A program made the translations under genes and the position numbers. A stretch of 42,026 nt of DNA from an uncultured Halieaceae bacterium (lineage in GTDB: Bacteria > Pseudomonadota > Gammaproteobacteria > Pseudomonadales > Halieaceae). A model generated the notes under the pieces. The model saw nothing but the letters and a program-made list of their open reading frames with translations, was not told the origin of the DNA and did not search any database. Every line of letters begins with the position of its first letter. The first letter of the stretch is position 1. The stretch spans positions 1 to 42,026 of the forward strand of contig CAJXCR010000008.1 of assembly GCA_913051825.1 (NCBI GenBank), written 5' to 3'. Below are positions 10,650 to 20,014 of this stretch, in pieces.

Positions 10650-11347
10650 CTTCAAAACTTAAGGATCTGAAAGTATATACTACTTACCCGCATACCTGCA
10701 GCTACCTGCCTAACAAAGAAGCTACCACCTTATTTGTAGATCCCAGACAAAACATCGATGTTGCTTTATATACTAGTCTTTCCTTGGTGGGATTCAGACG
10801 GAGTGGAAACCATCTATACAGGCCTCACTGCACTAGGTGCAACGAATGCATACCGGCAAGAATTGTAGTGAACGATTTTTTGCCAAACAGGAGCCAACGA
10901 AGAACAATTAAACGAAATCAAGATATTCATATTGAATTATGTGACAGCATTCTAAGCCAAGATGCTTACAACTTATATTCAAAATATATAACACTTAGGC
11001 ACGCTGATGGAGATATGTATCCACCCACTAGAGAACAATATGAATCATTTTTAAATAACGCGCTCACGTGCACAGAATATTATAAATTCAAATATAAAGA
11101 AAAACTTTTAGCCATTTCAGTTATCGACGTTTTAAATGATGGAATATCCGCAATCTATACTTTCTTTGATCCAGATATCGAGGATAGGAGTTTAGGAAGC
11201 TATTCAATTTTATGGCAAGTAGAATATGCAAAAGCACTATCCTTAAATTACGTTTATCTTGGATACTGGATTAAAGATTGCCAAAAAATGTCATACAAAT
11301 CGCTATTTAAACCGCTTCAACTTTACAAAAAAGGCGATTGGCATTAA
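10646..11347 (+). CDS. bpt: Aspartate/glutamate leucyltransferase (bacterial ATE homologue)
   Basis: Bpt moves Leu from Leu-tRNA onto proteins with N-terminal Asp or Glu; it belongs to the fold of eukaryotic arginyl-tRNA transferase but transfers leucine. 233 residues, close to known Bpt (about 235). The N-terminal Cys region is seen in PHTCSYLPNKEATTLFVDP and in the CTRCNECIPARI cluster; the C-terminal acyltransferase part includes YTFFDPDIEDRSLGSYSILW and YLGYWIKDCQKMSYK. The start is a TTG overlapping the aat stop; no in-frame ATG occurs before the middle of the protein, and alignment of the N-terminal Cys motif requires this start. E. coli lacks this gene, whereas Pseudomonas and Vibrio have it beside aat. 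Confidence 0.93.
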   Translation: MTSKLKDLKVYTTYPHTCSYLPNKEATTLFVDPRQNIDVALYTSLSLVGFRRSGNHLYRPHCTRCNECIPARIVVNDFLPNRSQRRTIKRNQDIHIELCDSILSQDAYNLYSKYITLRHADGDMYPPTREQYESFLNNALTCTEYYKFKYKEKLLAISVIDVLNDGISAIYTFFDPDIEDRSLGSYSILWQVEYAKALSLNYVYLGYWIKDCQKMSYKSLFKPLQLYKKGDWH

Positions 11348-11425
11348 TCAACGTATCTAGTTCGCTAGCACCGAGAGTAAAATTCCGGCAAAATGCCGGC
11401 TGTTTTTATAAGGAATGACAATTTC

Positions 11426-11644
11426 ATGCCAAAAGAAGATCAGATTGAAATGGAAGGTGAAGTTATCGACACGCTACCCAATACTACGTTTCGAGTGAAA
11501 CTGGAAAATGGACATGTAGTTACAGCTCACATTTCCGGTAAGATGCGAAAAAATTATATCCGGATACTAACTGGTGACAGTGTGCGGGTAGAATTAACTC
11601 CCTATGACCTATCTAAGGGAAGAATTACATATAGAGAACGTTGA
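11426..11644 (+). CDS. infA: Translation initiation factor IF-1
   Basis: Small OB-fold protein that binds the ribosomal A site during initiation. From the ATG at 11426 the product is 72 residues, exactly the E. coli length, and nearly identical over [20 protein letters not shown] and [12 protein letters not shown] strong AAGGAA sits at about 11410-11415, giving the right spacing to this ATG; an in-frame ATG at 11393 would add 11 residues absent from IF-1. It follows bpt by 78 bases and converges on clpA. Confidence 0.98.
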   Translation: MPKEDQIEMEGEVIDTLPNTTFRVKLENGHVVTAHISGKMRKNYIRILTGDSVRVELTPYDLSKGRITYRER

Positions 11645-11648
11645 TTCC

Positions 11649-11670
11649 AAAGCTAGTGAAAACTAACTTT
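11649..11670. terminator. GAAA-capped hairpin between convergent infA and clpA
   Basis: Arms AAAGCTAGT and ACTAACTTT pair at eight of nine positions around a GAAA loop. The hairpin begins five bases after the infA stop and contains the clpA TAG stop (11663-11665) in its right arm. There is no long T-run on either side, so any termination would be weak. A bidirectional transcript-end structure is the simplest reading. Confidence 0.4.
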
Positions 11671-13933
11671 CAATAAGCTCAGGTTCCGTCTCCTTAACAG
11701 AAATCACTAGAGAATCTTCATCTTTGCTAAGGCGCACTGCAGCACTACCACCCCGCTTTGAAAGCTCCCCAAACAAAATTAACTCGGCCAGTGGTTTCTT
11801 AATGTGTTCTTGGATTACCCTTTCCATAGGTCGAGCGCCCATATTTTTGTCATACCCTTTATCAACAAGCCAGTGTCTGGCGTCTAAGTCCACGTCCAGC
11901 ATTACTCGTTTTTCATCTAATTGCCCCTGAAGTTCGGTTAAAAATTTATCGACTACTGTTAAAATCACATCTTCGGATAGAGGTTGAAACTGAACAATGT
12001 CATCCAACCGATTCCTAAATTCCGGAGTAAAGATACGATTTATTGCCTCTAAACCATCTGTACTATGATCTTGATTAGTAAAACCGATCGACCTGCGACT
12101 AATGCTTTCAGCTCCTGCATTCGTAGTCATAACCAAGATAACGTTGCGAAAGTCTGCTTTTCGACCATTGTTATCGGTTAAGGTTCCATGATCCATAACT
12201 TGAAGAAGCAAATTAAAAACTTCCGGGTGAGCCTTCTCCACTTCATCTAGCAATACTACAGAGTGTGGATTTTTAGTTACAGAATCTGTCAACAATCCTC
12301 CTTGATCAAAGCCGACATATCCTGGCGGAGCTCCAATAAGCCTAGAAACTGTATGTCGCTCCATGTACTCAGACATATCGAACCGAACAAGCTCCAAGCC
12401 AAGCAAAAGCGCTAATTGCCGAGTAACCTCGGTTTTACCAACACCCGTTGGTCCCGCTAATAAAAATGCACCGATGGGTTTATCTATAGATCGAAGCCCC
12501 GCTCGCGCCAACTTAATTGAAGCTGCCAGACTTGATATAGCTTTATCTTGTCCAAAAACTACTAGTTGTAAGTTTTTTTCCAGTTTTTCAAGTATCGTTT
12601 TATCATCTGAACTAACCGTTTTAGGTGGTATGCGCGCAATTTTAGATATTGTGGCTTCAATGTCGCCAACTCCAATGACCTTCTTACGCTTTGATGCTGA
12701 CTGCAATTGCTGGTATGCGCCAGCTTCATCAATAACATCAATCGCCTTATCCGGCAAAAATCTATCTGTTATATACCTTGCAGACAATTCTGTTGCCGTC
12801 CGAAGAGCTCTGTCTGTATAACGAAGTTTATGATGCTCTTCGAAACGACTCTTCAGTCCTTTCAATATCTTATAAGCATCATCAATACTAGGCTCAAGTA
12901 CATCAATCTTTTGAAAACGTCGGCTCAAGGCCTTATCTTTATCGAAAATGCCGCGATACTCCTGAAAGGTTGTGGAACCGATACATTTCATGCTTCCAGA
13001 AGTAAGCAGAGGCTTAAGCAAATTACTTGCGTCCATCACGCCCCCAGAAGCTGCGCCGGCACCGATAATAGTATGAATTTCATCGATAAAAAGAATCGCA
13101 CCCTTTTCAGTCTTTAGTTGAGAAATTAAGCTTTTAAACCGCTTTTCAAAATCGCCTCTATATTTTGTCCCAGCAAGTAGCGCACCTAGGTCCAAAGAAT
13201 ATACTACTGATTCCTTTAAAACATCTGGCACATCCCCATCAACAATTAACTTCGCCAAACCTTCCGCTATAGCCGTTTTCCCGACCCCTGATTCGCCGAC
13301 TAATAAAGGATTATTTTTTCTTCTCCTCCCTAAAACTTGTGCCACCCTTTCCACTTCTGTAAGACGTCCAATTAGAGGGTCTATTGATCCATCCTTTGCT
13401 TGCTGATTAAGGTTCGCCGCATAAGTCTCCAGCGGTGTCGACTCTGATGGCTGATCTCCATTATCGGGATTTTCAGTGGTCGATTCCTCACTTTCTTCTT
13501 CAAACTTCGAAATTCCATGAGTAATGAAGTTCACTACATCTAGCCTAGAAACATTTTGTGTCTTTAAAAAGAAAACAGCTTGGCTTTCCTGCTCAGAAAA
13601 AATGGCTACCAAAACATTAGCACCGGTAACTTCATTCTTACCAGAGGACTGAACATGAAACACCGCTCTTTGTAAAACTCTTTGAAATCCTAATGTTGGT
13701 TGAGTTTCAATTTCATCTTCGGGTGAGATAAGCGGTGTCGTAGAATCTATAAATTCGATTAGGTCTGCCCTCAGGCCGCCAATATCAACATTACATGCTT
13801 TGAGCACTCTAATCGCGTCATTGTTATCCAATAGTGCAATGAGTAGATGCTCTACTGTCATGAATTCGTGACGCTTTACTTTCGCGCTACGAAATGCCTC
13901 GTTTATCGTTTGCTCCAATTCCTTACTCAGCAT
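11663..13933 (-). CDS. clpA: ATP-dependent Clp protease ATP-binding subunit ClpA
   Basis: Hexameric AAA+ unfoldase that feeds substrates, including ClpS-delivered N-degron proteins, to ClpP. 756 residues (E. coli 758). The N-domain (1-145) docks ClpS. Two AAA+ modules follow: D1 with GESGVGKTA and AILFIDEIHTIIGAG, D2 with GPTGVGKTE and SVVLLDEVEKAHPEVF. The ClpP-docking loop is IGF (RRSIGFTNQ), where E. coli has IGL. A good Shine-Dalgarno (AGGAG) lies in the 17-base gap after clpS. clpP is not in this window. Cotranscribed with clpS. Confidence 0.97.
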   Translation of the reverse strand: MLSKELEQTINEAFRSAKVKRHEFMTVEHLLIALLDNNDAIRVLKACNVDIGGLRADLIEFIDSTTPLISPEDEIETQPTLGFQRVLQRAVFHVQSSGKNEVTGANVLVAIFSEQESQAVFFLKTQNVSRLDVVNFITHGISKFEEESEESTTENPDNGDQPSESTPLETYAANLNQQAKDGSIDPLIGRLTEVERVAQVLGRRRKNNPLLVGESGVGKTAIAEGLAKLIVDGDVPDVLKESVVYSLDLGALLAGTKYRGDFEKRFKSLISQLKTEKGAILFIDEIHTIIGAGAASGGVMDASNLLKPLLTSGSMKCIGSTTFQEYRGIFDKDKALSRRFQKIDVLEPSIDDAYKILKGLKSRFEEHHKLRYTDRALRTATELSARYITDRFLPDKAIDVIDEAGAYQQLQSASKRKKVIGVGDIEATISKIARIPPKTVSSDDKTILEKLEKNLQLVVFGQDKAISSLAASIKLARAGLRSIDKPIGAFLLAGPTGVGKTEVTRQLALLLGLELVRFDMSEYMERHTVSRLIGAPPGYVGFDQGGLLTDSVTKNPHSVVLLDEVEKAHPEVFNLLLQVMDHGTLTDNNGRKADFRNVILVMTTNAGAESISRRSIGFTNQDHSTDGLEAINRIFTPEFRNRLDDIVQFQPLSEDVILTVVDKFLTELQGQLDEKRVMLDVDLDARHWLVDKGYDKNMGARPMERVIQEHIKKPLAELILFGELSKRGGSAAVRLSKDEDSLVISVKETEPELIES

Positions 13934-13950
13934 TAATAATCTCCTACAGA

Positions 13951-14295
13951 CTATTCCTGTTCTGCAGTTTCAACTTGACATAATAAAGGATGTTCATAGC
14001 TTCGTGCATATTCATTTACTTGCGTAGATTTAGTCTCAGCCACGTCCCTAGTGTATATTCCACAGACACCCTTCCCTTTTGTATGCACCATTAGCATAAC
14101 TTGCGTTGCCTTCTCACGATTCATTAGGAAAAATATTTCTAAAACTTCTATAACGAATTCCATGGGAGTGTAATCATCATTGAGCAAGACGACCTTAAAC
14201 AAAGGCGGCTTTTTTACCTTGGGCTTGACCTCCTCAAGGACTAACCCCCCTGAAGAATCTTGTTGCCCATCGCTGGAGCTAGTAAGCCTAGTCAT
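13951..14295 (-). CDS. clpS: ClpA adaptor ClpS
   Basis: Adaptor that recognises N-terminal Leu, Phe, Trp or Tyr and hands the protein to ClpA. 114 residues (E. coli 106). A flexible N-terminal extension (to about residue 28) precedes the core [20 protein letters not shown]. That core holds the paired Asp residues and the Met gate of the N-degron pocket; [17 protein letters not shown] follows, with the conserved His. First gene of the clpS-clpA pair; it starts 46 bases downstream of the end of icd on the same strand. Confidence 0.96.
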   Translation of the reverse strand: MTRLTSSSDGQQDSSGGLVLEEVKPKVKKPPLFKVVLLNDDYTPMEFVIEVLEIFFLMNREKATQVMLMVHTKGKGVCGIYTRDVAETKSTQVNEYARSYEHPLLCQVETAEQE

Positions 14296-14341
14296 AGTGA
14301 TTTACTAATGATCTCTTCCATTGATGCCATATATCCTGAAT

Positions 14342-15595
14342 TCACATTGCCTGAATAATACAATTCCCAAATTCGGAACATGAAACAAGTGAAGCATCTT
14401 CCATCAAGCGTTCAAAATCATAGGTCACTGTCCCATTTTGTATGGCTCCATTCATTCCTTTAATGATTAGATCCGCCGCCTCATTCCAACCTAAATGGCG
14501 GAGCATCATTTCGGCAGATAGAATTAGTGAACCTGGATTGACCTTATCTAAACCTGCGTATTTTGGCGCCGTTCCATGCGTTGCTTCAAATAAAGCAATC
14601 GAATCAGATAAATTTGCACCTGGTGCAATTCCAATTCCTCCAACTTGAGCAGCAAGTGCGTCTGAAAGATAGTCACCATTTAAATTTAGCGTTGCGACCA
14701 CACTGTATTCCTTGGGACGTGTCAGAACCTGCTGAAGCATGGCGTCTGCGATGACATCTTTAATTATGATATCTCTACCAGTATTGGGGTTTTTAAGAGA
14801 GACCCAAGGTCCTCCATCAAGCAATTCTCCTCCAAATTCTTCAATTGCAAGTTCATATCCCCAATCTCGAAAAGCTCCTTCAGTAAATTTCATTATATTA
14901 CCCTTGTGAACCAAAGTTACCGAAGGTAAATCTTGCTCTATAGCATACTGTATCGCTTTTCTAACAAGCCTTTTAGTTCCTTCAACTGACACTGGTTTAA
15001 TTCCAATACCAACATTTTGCGGAAATCTTATTTTTGTAGCGCCCATTTCACTAACTATAAAATCTACTACCTTTTTTGCTTCTTCTGACCCAGCCTGATA
15101 TTCAATACCGGCATAAATATCTTCAGAATTCTCGCGAAAAATAACCATGTCACAGGAGCCAGGATCTTTAACTGGTGACGGAACACCATCAAACCAACGA
15201 ACGGGTCGCAGACAAGTGTAGAGGTCAAGTTCTTGTCGCAAAGCCACATTTAGAGATCGGAATCCACCTCCGACCGGAGTGGTAAGAGGACCTTTTATTG
15301 CGACAGAGAATTCTCGGATAGCATCGAGTGTCTCCGCGGGGAACCACTCTCCATCGTATAATTCTGCAGCTTTTTCACCAGTAAAAATCTCCATCCACGA
15401 TATTTTTCGGCTTACCCCATAAGCTTTTTCTACAGCAGCGTTGACAACGTTAATCATTACTGGGGAGATATCTACGCCAATTCCATCTCCTTCAATATAA
15501 GGAATTATAGGTTGATCGGGCACACTTAAACTGTGGTCGTCGTTAACTACTATTTTTTCGCCAATATCCGGCACTTTAATGTGCTCATACCCCAT
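14342..15595 (-). CDS. icd: NADP-dependent isocitrate dehydrogenase
   Basis: TCA-cycle enzyme making 2-oxoglutarate, CO2 and NADPH from isocitrate. 417 residues, matching E. coli Icd (416), the homodimeric type. The substrate loop [14 protein letters not shown] holds the Ser that IDH kinase/phosphatase phosphorylates in enterics. [17 protein letters not shown] and [20 protein letters not shown] follow the family, as does [19 protein letters not shown]. The NADP-specific Lys-Tyr pattern is likely in [18 protein letters not shown]. It precedes clpS and is divergent from rluE, with a 141-base promoter region between. Confidence 0.97.
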   Translation of the reverse strand: MGYEHIKVPDIGEKIVVNDDHSLSVPDQPIIPYIEGDGIGVDISPVMINVVNAAVEKAYGVSRKISWMEIFTGEKAAELYDGEWFPAETLDAIREFSVAIKGPLTTPVGGGFRSLNVALRQELDLYTCLRPVRWFDGVPSPVKDPGSCDMVIFRENSEDIYAGIEYQAGSEEAKKVVDFIVSEMGATKIRFPQNVGIGIKPVSVEGTKRLVRKAIQYAIEQDLPSVTLVHKGNIMKFTEGAFRDWGYELAIEEFGGELLDGGPWVSLKNPNTGRDIIIKDVIADAMLQQVLTRPKEYSVVATLNLNGDYLSDALAAQVGGIGIAPGANLSDSIALFEATHGTAPKYAGLDKVNPGSLILSAEMMLRHLGWNEAADLIIKGMNGAIQNGTVTYDFERLMEDASLVSCSEFGNCIIQAM

Positions 15596-15736
15596 GATTT
15601 ACTCCATATATTTGGAAAGTTTATATTCAATTAAAGATGCATATGATACAACTTTGAATGACAATTCTATCAATTTTTTTTGAGGTCTGCCCCCTCAACC
15701 AATAGACAATTTGACAAAAAGAATTAATTAATTTTT

Positions 15737-16297
15737 ATGCACAAGATTATTTTGTTCAATAAACCTTTTCGAGTTCTAAGTCAGTTCACCGACCGATCTG
15801 CTGAGATCCCTCGTCAAACTATCGCGGATTTCATTGATCATCGAGGTTATAGAGTGGCGGGAAGACTAGACTACGATTCGGAAGGCCTCTTAATCCTAAC
15901 GAAAGACGGAATGCTTATCCAACGAATAACTAATCCAAAAAATAAACTTTGGAAAACATATCTAGTCCAGGTTGAGGGGAAAATATCTCGGGACGCCTTA
16001 GCTAACCTTCAGATTGGTGTTCTTTTAAATGATGGATATACTCGCCCCGCTATAGTCAAAGCGATTCCACCACCAGGCATCTGGGAACGCAAGCCAGCAG
16101 TACGATACAGGAGATCAATTCCAGATAGCTGGATACGCATGTCGATTCAAGAAGGCCGAAATCGACAAATACGTCGCATGACTGCTGCTGTCGGATTCCC
16201 TACTCTAAGATTAGTCAGAACTAAAATTGGTGAAATTGAACTAGGTAACTTATCTCCTGGCGAATTTTGCTTTATTTCCATTTCACCTTCCCTCTAA
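15737..16297 (+). CDS. rluE: 23S rRNA pseudouridine synthase RluE
   Basis: Makes pseudouridine at position 2457 of 23S rRNA in E. coli. 186 residues, the compact RsuA/RluE form without an S4 domain. The catalytic Asp is D45 in AGRLDYDSEGLLILT. Other family blocks are IILFNKPFRVLSQFT at the start and RMSIQEGRNRQIRRMTAAVG near the C-terminus. It heads the plus-strand series rluE-nudJ-mnmA-hflD-purB, the same order as in E. coli, and is divergent from icd, again as in E. coli. Confidence 0.93.
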   Translation: MHKIILFNKPFRVLSQFTDRSAEIPRQTIADFIDHRGYRVAGRLDYDSEGLLILTKDGMLIQRITNPKNKLWKTYLVQVEGKISRDALANLQIGVLLNDGYTRPAIVKAIPPPGIWERKPAVRYRRSIPDSWIRMSIQEGRNRQIRRMTAAVGFPTLRLVRTKIGEIELGNLSPGEFCFISISPSL

Positions 16298-16334
16298 GTA
16301 AACTTAATACACTTTTTTTATAGAGAACAAGCTT

Positions 16335-16775
16335 ATGTCTTGGTCACCGGCGATTACTGCAGCAACAGTTATCTTTGATAATGATTGCTATCTATTAGTG
16401 AAAGAAATAGATAAGCAAAGAAAGATTCCAGTGTTTAATCAGCCCGCCGGCCATCTTGAGCCAGGAGAAACTATTTTAGAAGCGGCGATTAGAGAAACAC
16501 TTGAAGAGACAAGGTGGAAAGTCTCAATAATCGGACTCCTAGGAATTGCTTTTGTTCATAATTCCATGGGAAAAACCTATCTTCGTCACACTTTTCTAGC
16601 GGATCCAATTGAGCTTGATAAAACTGCTGAACTAGATTCTGATATTCTTTCAACTCACTGGCTTCGTCTTGAGGAGATCGTGACCTTGTCTGATCAGCTT
16701 AGAGCACCCATAGTGTTGGAGGCGATCAAATGGCATCGGTCTGGGGTAATCTACCCTGTAGATCTCTTCAAATAA
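16335..16775 (+). CDS. nudJ: Nudix phosphatase NudJ
   Basis: Nudix hydrolase; the E. coli enzyme acts on HMP pyrophosphate (a thiamine intermediate) and on nucleoside di- and triphosphates. 146 residues (E. coli 153). The Nudix box reads G-HLEPG-E-TILEAAI-RE-TL-EE-T at about residues 39-60, with all metal-binding Glu residues. The start MSWSPAITAATVIFDND fits the family. Located between rluE and mnmA as in E. coli, which supports the NudJ name over a generic Nudix call. Confidence 0.9.
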   Translation: MSWSPAITAATVIFDNDCYLLVKEIDKQRKIPVFNQPAGHLEPGETILEAAIRETLEETRWKVSIIGLLGIAFVHNSMGKTYLRHTFLADPIELDKTAELDSDILSTHWLRLEEIVTLSDQLRAPIVLEAIKWHRSGVIYPVDLFK

Positions 16776-16858
16776 TATTCTAAGTATTAGAGCCACTTTG
16801 GCTAGTGAACTAAAAATTATAATGCCCTTTTATTGTGATCTTTAATGATAAATTCATC

Positions 16859-17959
16859 ATGAAACAGAAATCTGTTAGAAAAATCATCGTTGGAATGTCC
16901 GGAGGAGTGGACTCTTCAGTAGCGGCACTATTACTTCAGCAAGAAGGTTATGAGGTAGAAGGGCTTTTTATGAAAAATTGGGATGAAGATGATGGAACTG
17001 AATACTGTACCGCAATGGAAGATTTATCAGACGCAGAATCAGTCGCCGAAAAATTGGGAATCAAGTTACACACAGCGAACTTTGCTTCGGAATATTGGGA
17101 TAATGTATTTGAGTATTTTCTCAGTGAATATAGTTCCGGTCGAACACCAAATCCAGACATAATATGCAATAGAGAAATAAAGTTTAGAGCATTTCTCGAT
17201 TACGCTGTTGAACTAGGGGCTGATTCAATCGCTACTGGCCATTATGCCCGTATAGGAAGTCAATCTGGCAAAGCTACTCTAATGACAGGACTAGATACAT
17301 CTAAAGATCAAAGCTATTTTTTGTATATGGTCGGGCACAAAGAATTAGAGAAAAGTCTTTTCCCCTTAGGATCCATTTCCAAGCAAGAAGTAAGGTCTAT
17401 TGCGAAGAAAGCTTCCCTTAGAACTCATGATAAAAAGGATTCTACTGGCATATGCTTTATAGGTGAGAGAAAATTTAAAGACTTTCTGCAAACATATCTT
17501 CCAGCTAATCCTGGTGAAATCAGATCAAAAGATGGTCGTTATTTAGGGATGCACGAGGGACTAATGTATTACACCATTGGTCAGAGAAAGGGACTTGGTG
17601 TTGGTGGTTTACAAAAATCTGAAGAATCACCATGGTATGTTGCAGAAAAAGATCTTTCTAAAAACACTTTGATTGTTGTTCAAAATAATAAGCACCCTGC
17701 TTTATATTCTTCGGCACTTCGGCTACAGGATTGCTTTTGGATATCCGGAAAAACTCCAAAACTACCCTTGGTATGTAATGCAAGAATTCGTTATAGGCAA
17801 CCTAACCAGACTTGTGAAATTATAAAGCTAAATAATTATTTTAAAGTAAGTTTCTCCGATCCTCAAAGAGCAATCACGCCTGGTCAATCGGTAGTTTTCT
17901 ATAAAAAAGAACAATGCATAGGCGGAGGAATAATACAAGGCATCGACGAGAAAAAATGA
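16859..17959 (+). CDS. mnmA: tRNA-specific 2-thiouridylase MnmA
   Basis: Transfers sulfur to U34 of tRNA for Lys, Glu and Gln (s2U), using ATP and persulfide from the IscS/TusE relay. From the ATG at 16859 it has 366 residues (E. coli 368). The PP-loop is [11 protein letters not shown] (residues 12-22). The catalytic cysteines are C103 ([12 protein letters not shown]) and C199 ([13 protein letters not shown]), matching C102 and C199 of E. coli. An in-frame GTG at 16835 would add eight residues and is not needed. The stop TGA overlaps the hflD ATG (ATGA), so the two are coupled. Confidence 0.97.
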   Translation: MKQKSVRKIIVGMSGGVDSSVAALLLQQEGYEVEGLFMKNWDEDDGTEYCTAMEDLSDAESVAEKLGIKLHTANFASEYWDNVFEYFLSEYSSGRTPNPDIICNREIKFRAFLDYAVELGADSIATGHYARIGSQSGKATLMTGLDTSKDQSYFLYMVGHKELEKSLFPLGSISKQEVRSIAKKASLRTHDKKDSTGICFIGERKFKDFLQTYLPANPGEIRSKDGRYLGMHEGLMYYTIGQRKGLGVGGLQKSEESPWYVAEKDLSKNTLIVVQNNKHPALYSSALRLQDCFWISGKTPKLPLVCNARIRYRQPNQTCEIIKLNNYFKVSFSDPQRAITPGQSVVFYKKEQCIGGGIIQGIDEKK

Positions 17960-18591
17960 CAACTGAAGCTTTTAGAAATCAATGCATCGCTATGGCTGCA
18001 ATAATCCAAGCAGCTCATATAGCAGATGAAATAGCCGTCACCGGCCAATATTCCGAAAAGCATATGAAAGCATCTGCAAATTCTATTTTTTCCCTCGACA
18101 CCTCAAATCTAACCGAAATATATCCAGATCTTTCAGAGCTTAAATTAGGCTTACAAAACCTCATTAGCATTTTTAATGATGGAAATACCTATACAAAGTC
18201 GCGCGTTGTTCGTTACACATTCGCTATAATCCAACTGCAATTAATATTAGAGAAAGACTCAATTATGCTAATGCAAATCCACGAGAAACTTCGGATCGAT
18301 GATGAACCAGCGATAGATGTTGCAGAAAACCTCTTTAATCGTTGTTTTCGAGCAGCAGAGATTTATTCGACCACACTTAGCAAACTACGTTTCAAGATAT
18401 ACATCAGTGGTGATAGAGACTTCATCGGGAAAAATAATAATGAAAAAATAATCCGAGCCATGCTTCTTGCTGGTGTGCGAGCCGCATTTCTTTGGCATCA
18501 ATTTGGGGGACGGCGTTGGAAACTTTTTTTTCAGCGGCGAAAGATGGTTGAAGTTGCGAGGAACCTATCGAAAAACCAAGCCCTAGTGTAA
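17956..18591 (+). CDS. hflD: High-frequency-lysogenization protein HflD homologue
   Basis: Peripheral inner-membrane helical protein. In E. coli it sits between mnmA and purB and affects lambda lysogeny through CII; its cellular role is not settled. 211 residues from ATG 17956 (E. coli 213). The protein is mostly helical, with the family features [19 protein letters not shown] at the N-terminus and [20 protein letters not shown] near the C-terminus. The ATGA overlap with the mnmA stop fixes the start; an in-frame ATG at 17914 inside mnmA would add 14 unconserved residues. Confidence 0.93.
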   Translation: MTTEAFRNQCIAMAAIIQAAHIADEIAVTGQYSEKHMKASANSIFSLDTSNLTEIYPDLSELKLGLQNLISIFNDGNTYTKSRVVRYTFAIIQLQLILEKDSIMLMQIHEKLRIDDEPAIDVAENLFNRCFRAAEIYSTTLSKLRFKIYISGDRDFIGKNNNEKIIRAMLLAGVRAAFLWHQFGGRRWKLFFQRRKMVEVARNLSKNQALV

Positions 18592-18622
18592 AATTAAACA
18601 ACTGTATTTTTAGAGATACCAA

Positions 18623-19993
18623 ATGGATCTTACGACACTCACTGCTATCTCCCCCATTGATGGTCGCTATAGAAACAAATCTGTCGGCCTCACCAATAGT
18701 TTTAGTGAGCTTGCTCTCATAAAATATCGGCTCATTGTTGAAGTACGATGGTTTCAGCATCTCTCCAATGTAAAGGAATTAGAAGAACTTCCTTGCTTGA
18801 AGGAAAGCGATCACAATTTTCTAAATACTCTCATTGAAACTTTTTCGGAGCAGAATGGTGCTGAAGTTAAGGCTATCGAACTGGAAACAAATCACGACGT
18901 CAAGGCGGTAGAATACTATCTCAAGAAAAAGATATCAGACATTGCAACTCTCTCACCGTTTAGTGAATTCATCCATTTTGCATGCACGTCCGAAGACATT
19001 AATAACTTAGCATATGCTCTTATGTTAAAAGACGGAATCTCTCAAGTGATCGAACCAAATCTAGATAAGTTAATTGATATATTGACTAAGCTTGCGACTT
19101 CATTAGCAGAGGTTTCAATGTTATCTAGAACACATGGACAAGCGGCAAGTCCTACTACGATGGGGAAAGAAATTGCTAATACAGTAGCTAGACTTAAAAA
19201 ATCAAGTAGCGCTCTTTCCAAGGTTGAATACTTTGGAAAGATGAATGGTGCCGTAGGGAATTATAACGCTCATCTCGTCGCTTATCCTGATTTAGACTGG
19301 CAGAAGATCACAGAGGAATTTATTACGTCCCTGGGATTAAATAAAAATACTTATACAACTCAAATAGAGCCGCATGATTATATGGCAGAACTCTTTCATC
19401 TTATTAGTCGAACAAATACTATTTTAATAGACTTCTGTAGAGATATCTGGGAATACATTTCTCTTGGTTATTTTAAGCAAATTACTATTGCCGGTGAGGT
19501 AGGCTCCTCAACCATGCCGCACAAGGTAAATCCGATTGATTTCGAAAACTCAGAGGGAAATCTTGGACTTGCAAACGCTATTTTAAACTACCTCTCAGGT
19601 AAACTGCCAATTAGTCGTATGCAGCGTGACTTAACTGATAGCACTACTCTGAGGAATGTTGGAGTTGGCTTAGCATATACATTGATCGCTTTAGAATCCC
19701 TTTTTAAGGGACTAGCAAAGCTAGAAATTAATGAGACTATCCTCGACCGAGATTTAAATGAAAACTGGGAGGTTCTAGCGGAGCCGATTCAGACTGTAAT
19801 GCGAAAACATGGACTTGATGACTCATACGAACGTCTGAAGTCATTTACTAGAGGTAAATCTATTTCAAAAGAAACTCTACAAGATTTTATAAAAAGTCTT
19901 GAACTCCCGGATGAAGCAAAATCGCAATTGTTAAAATTAACTCCCAAAAACTATATTGGTAACGCAGATTTACAGGCGAACGATTTACGCTAA
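18623..19993 (+). CDS. purB: Adenylosuccinate lyase
   Basis: Acts twice in purine synthesis, releasing fumarate from SAICAR and from adenylosuccinate. 456 residues, exactly the E. coli length. The fumarate-lyase signature is GEVGSSTMPHKVNPIDFENS, with the catalytic Ser of the mobile loop. The other active-site His regions are seen in HFACTSEDINNLAYAL and RTHGQAASPTTMGKE. The start MDLTTLTAISPIDGRY is canonical. The gap to hflD is 31 bases; roxA begins 18 bases after its stop. Confidence 0.97.
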   Translation: MDLTTLTAISPIDGRYRNKSVGLTNSFSELALIKYRLIVEVRWFQHLSNVKELEELPCLKESDHNFLNTLIETFSEQNGAEVKAIELETNHDVKAVEYYLKKKISDIATLSPFSEFIHFACTSEDINNLAYALMLKDGISQVIEPNLDKLIDILTKLATSLAEVSMLSRTHGQAASPTTMGKEIANTVARLKKSSSALSKVEYFGKMNGAVGNYNAHLVAYPDLDWQKITEEFITSLGLNKNTYTTQIEPHDYMAELFHLISRTNTILIDFCRDIWEYISLGYFKQITIAGEVGSSTMPHKVNPIDFENSEGNLGLANAILNYLSGKLPISRMQRDLTDSTTLRNVGVGLAYTLIALESLFKGLAKLEINETILDRDLNENWEVLAEPIQTVMRKHGLDDSYERLKSFTRGKSISKETLQDFIKSLELPDEAKSQLLKLTPKNYIGNADLQANDLR

Positions 19994-19997
19994 GTAC

Positions 19998-20014
19998 GGG
20001 AGAACTTCTAAATT
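19998..20014 (+). promoter_or_regulatory. Shine-Dalgarno GGGAG and rare ATT start of roxA
   Basis: GGGAG at 19998-20002 is followed by a nine-base spacer, and ATT at 20012 is the first codon after an in-frame TAA. No ATG, GTG or TTG exists in this frame for the next 300 bases. ATT initiation is documented in bacteria for infC and pcnB of E. coli and usually implies low or regulated translation. Confidence 0.55.

Noticed and set aside
11393-11425. Longer infA start at ATG 11393
   Set aside because: IF-1 is 72 residues; the ATG at 11426 gives exactly that and has the good Shine-Dalgarno.
11645-11662. Search for the tRNA-Ser gene that E. coli carries between infA and clpA
   Set aside because: The gap is only 18 bases; no tRNA is present here, and I found no tRNA elsewhere in the window.
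15680-15698. Hairpin TTGAGG/CCTCAA with an adjacent run of eight T, between icd and rluE
   Set aside because: On the plus strand the T-run comes before the stem, and on the minus strand it reads as A. It is also upstream of both genes, so it is not a terminator.
15711-15739. TTGACA plus TTTATG as a promoter for rluE
   Set aside because: With a 17-base spacer the -10 box would overlap the ATG, which would need a leaderless or downstream start.
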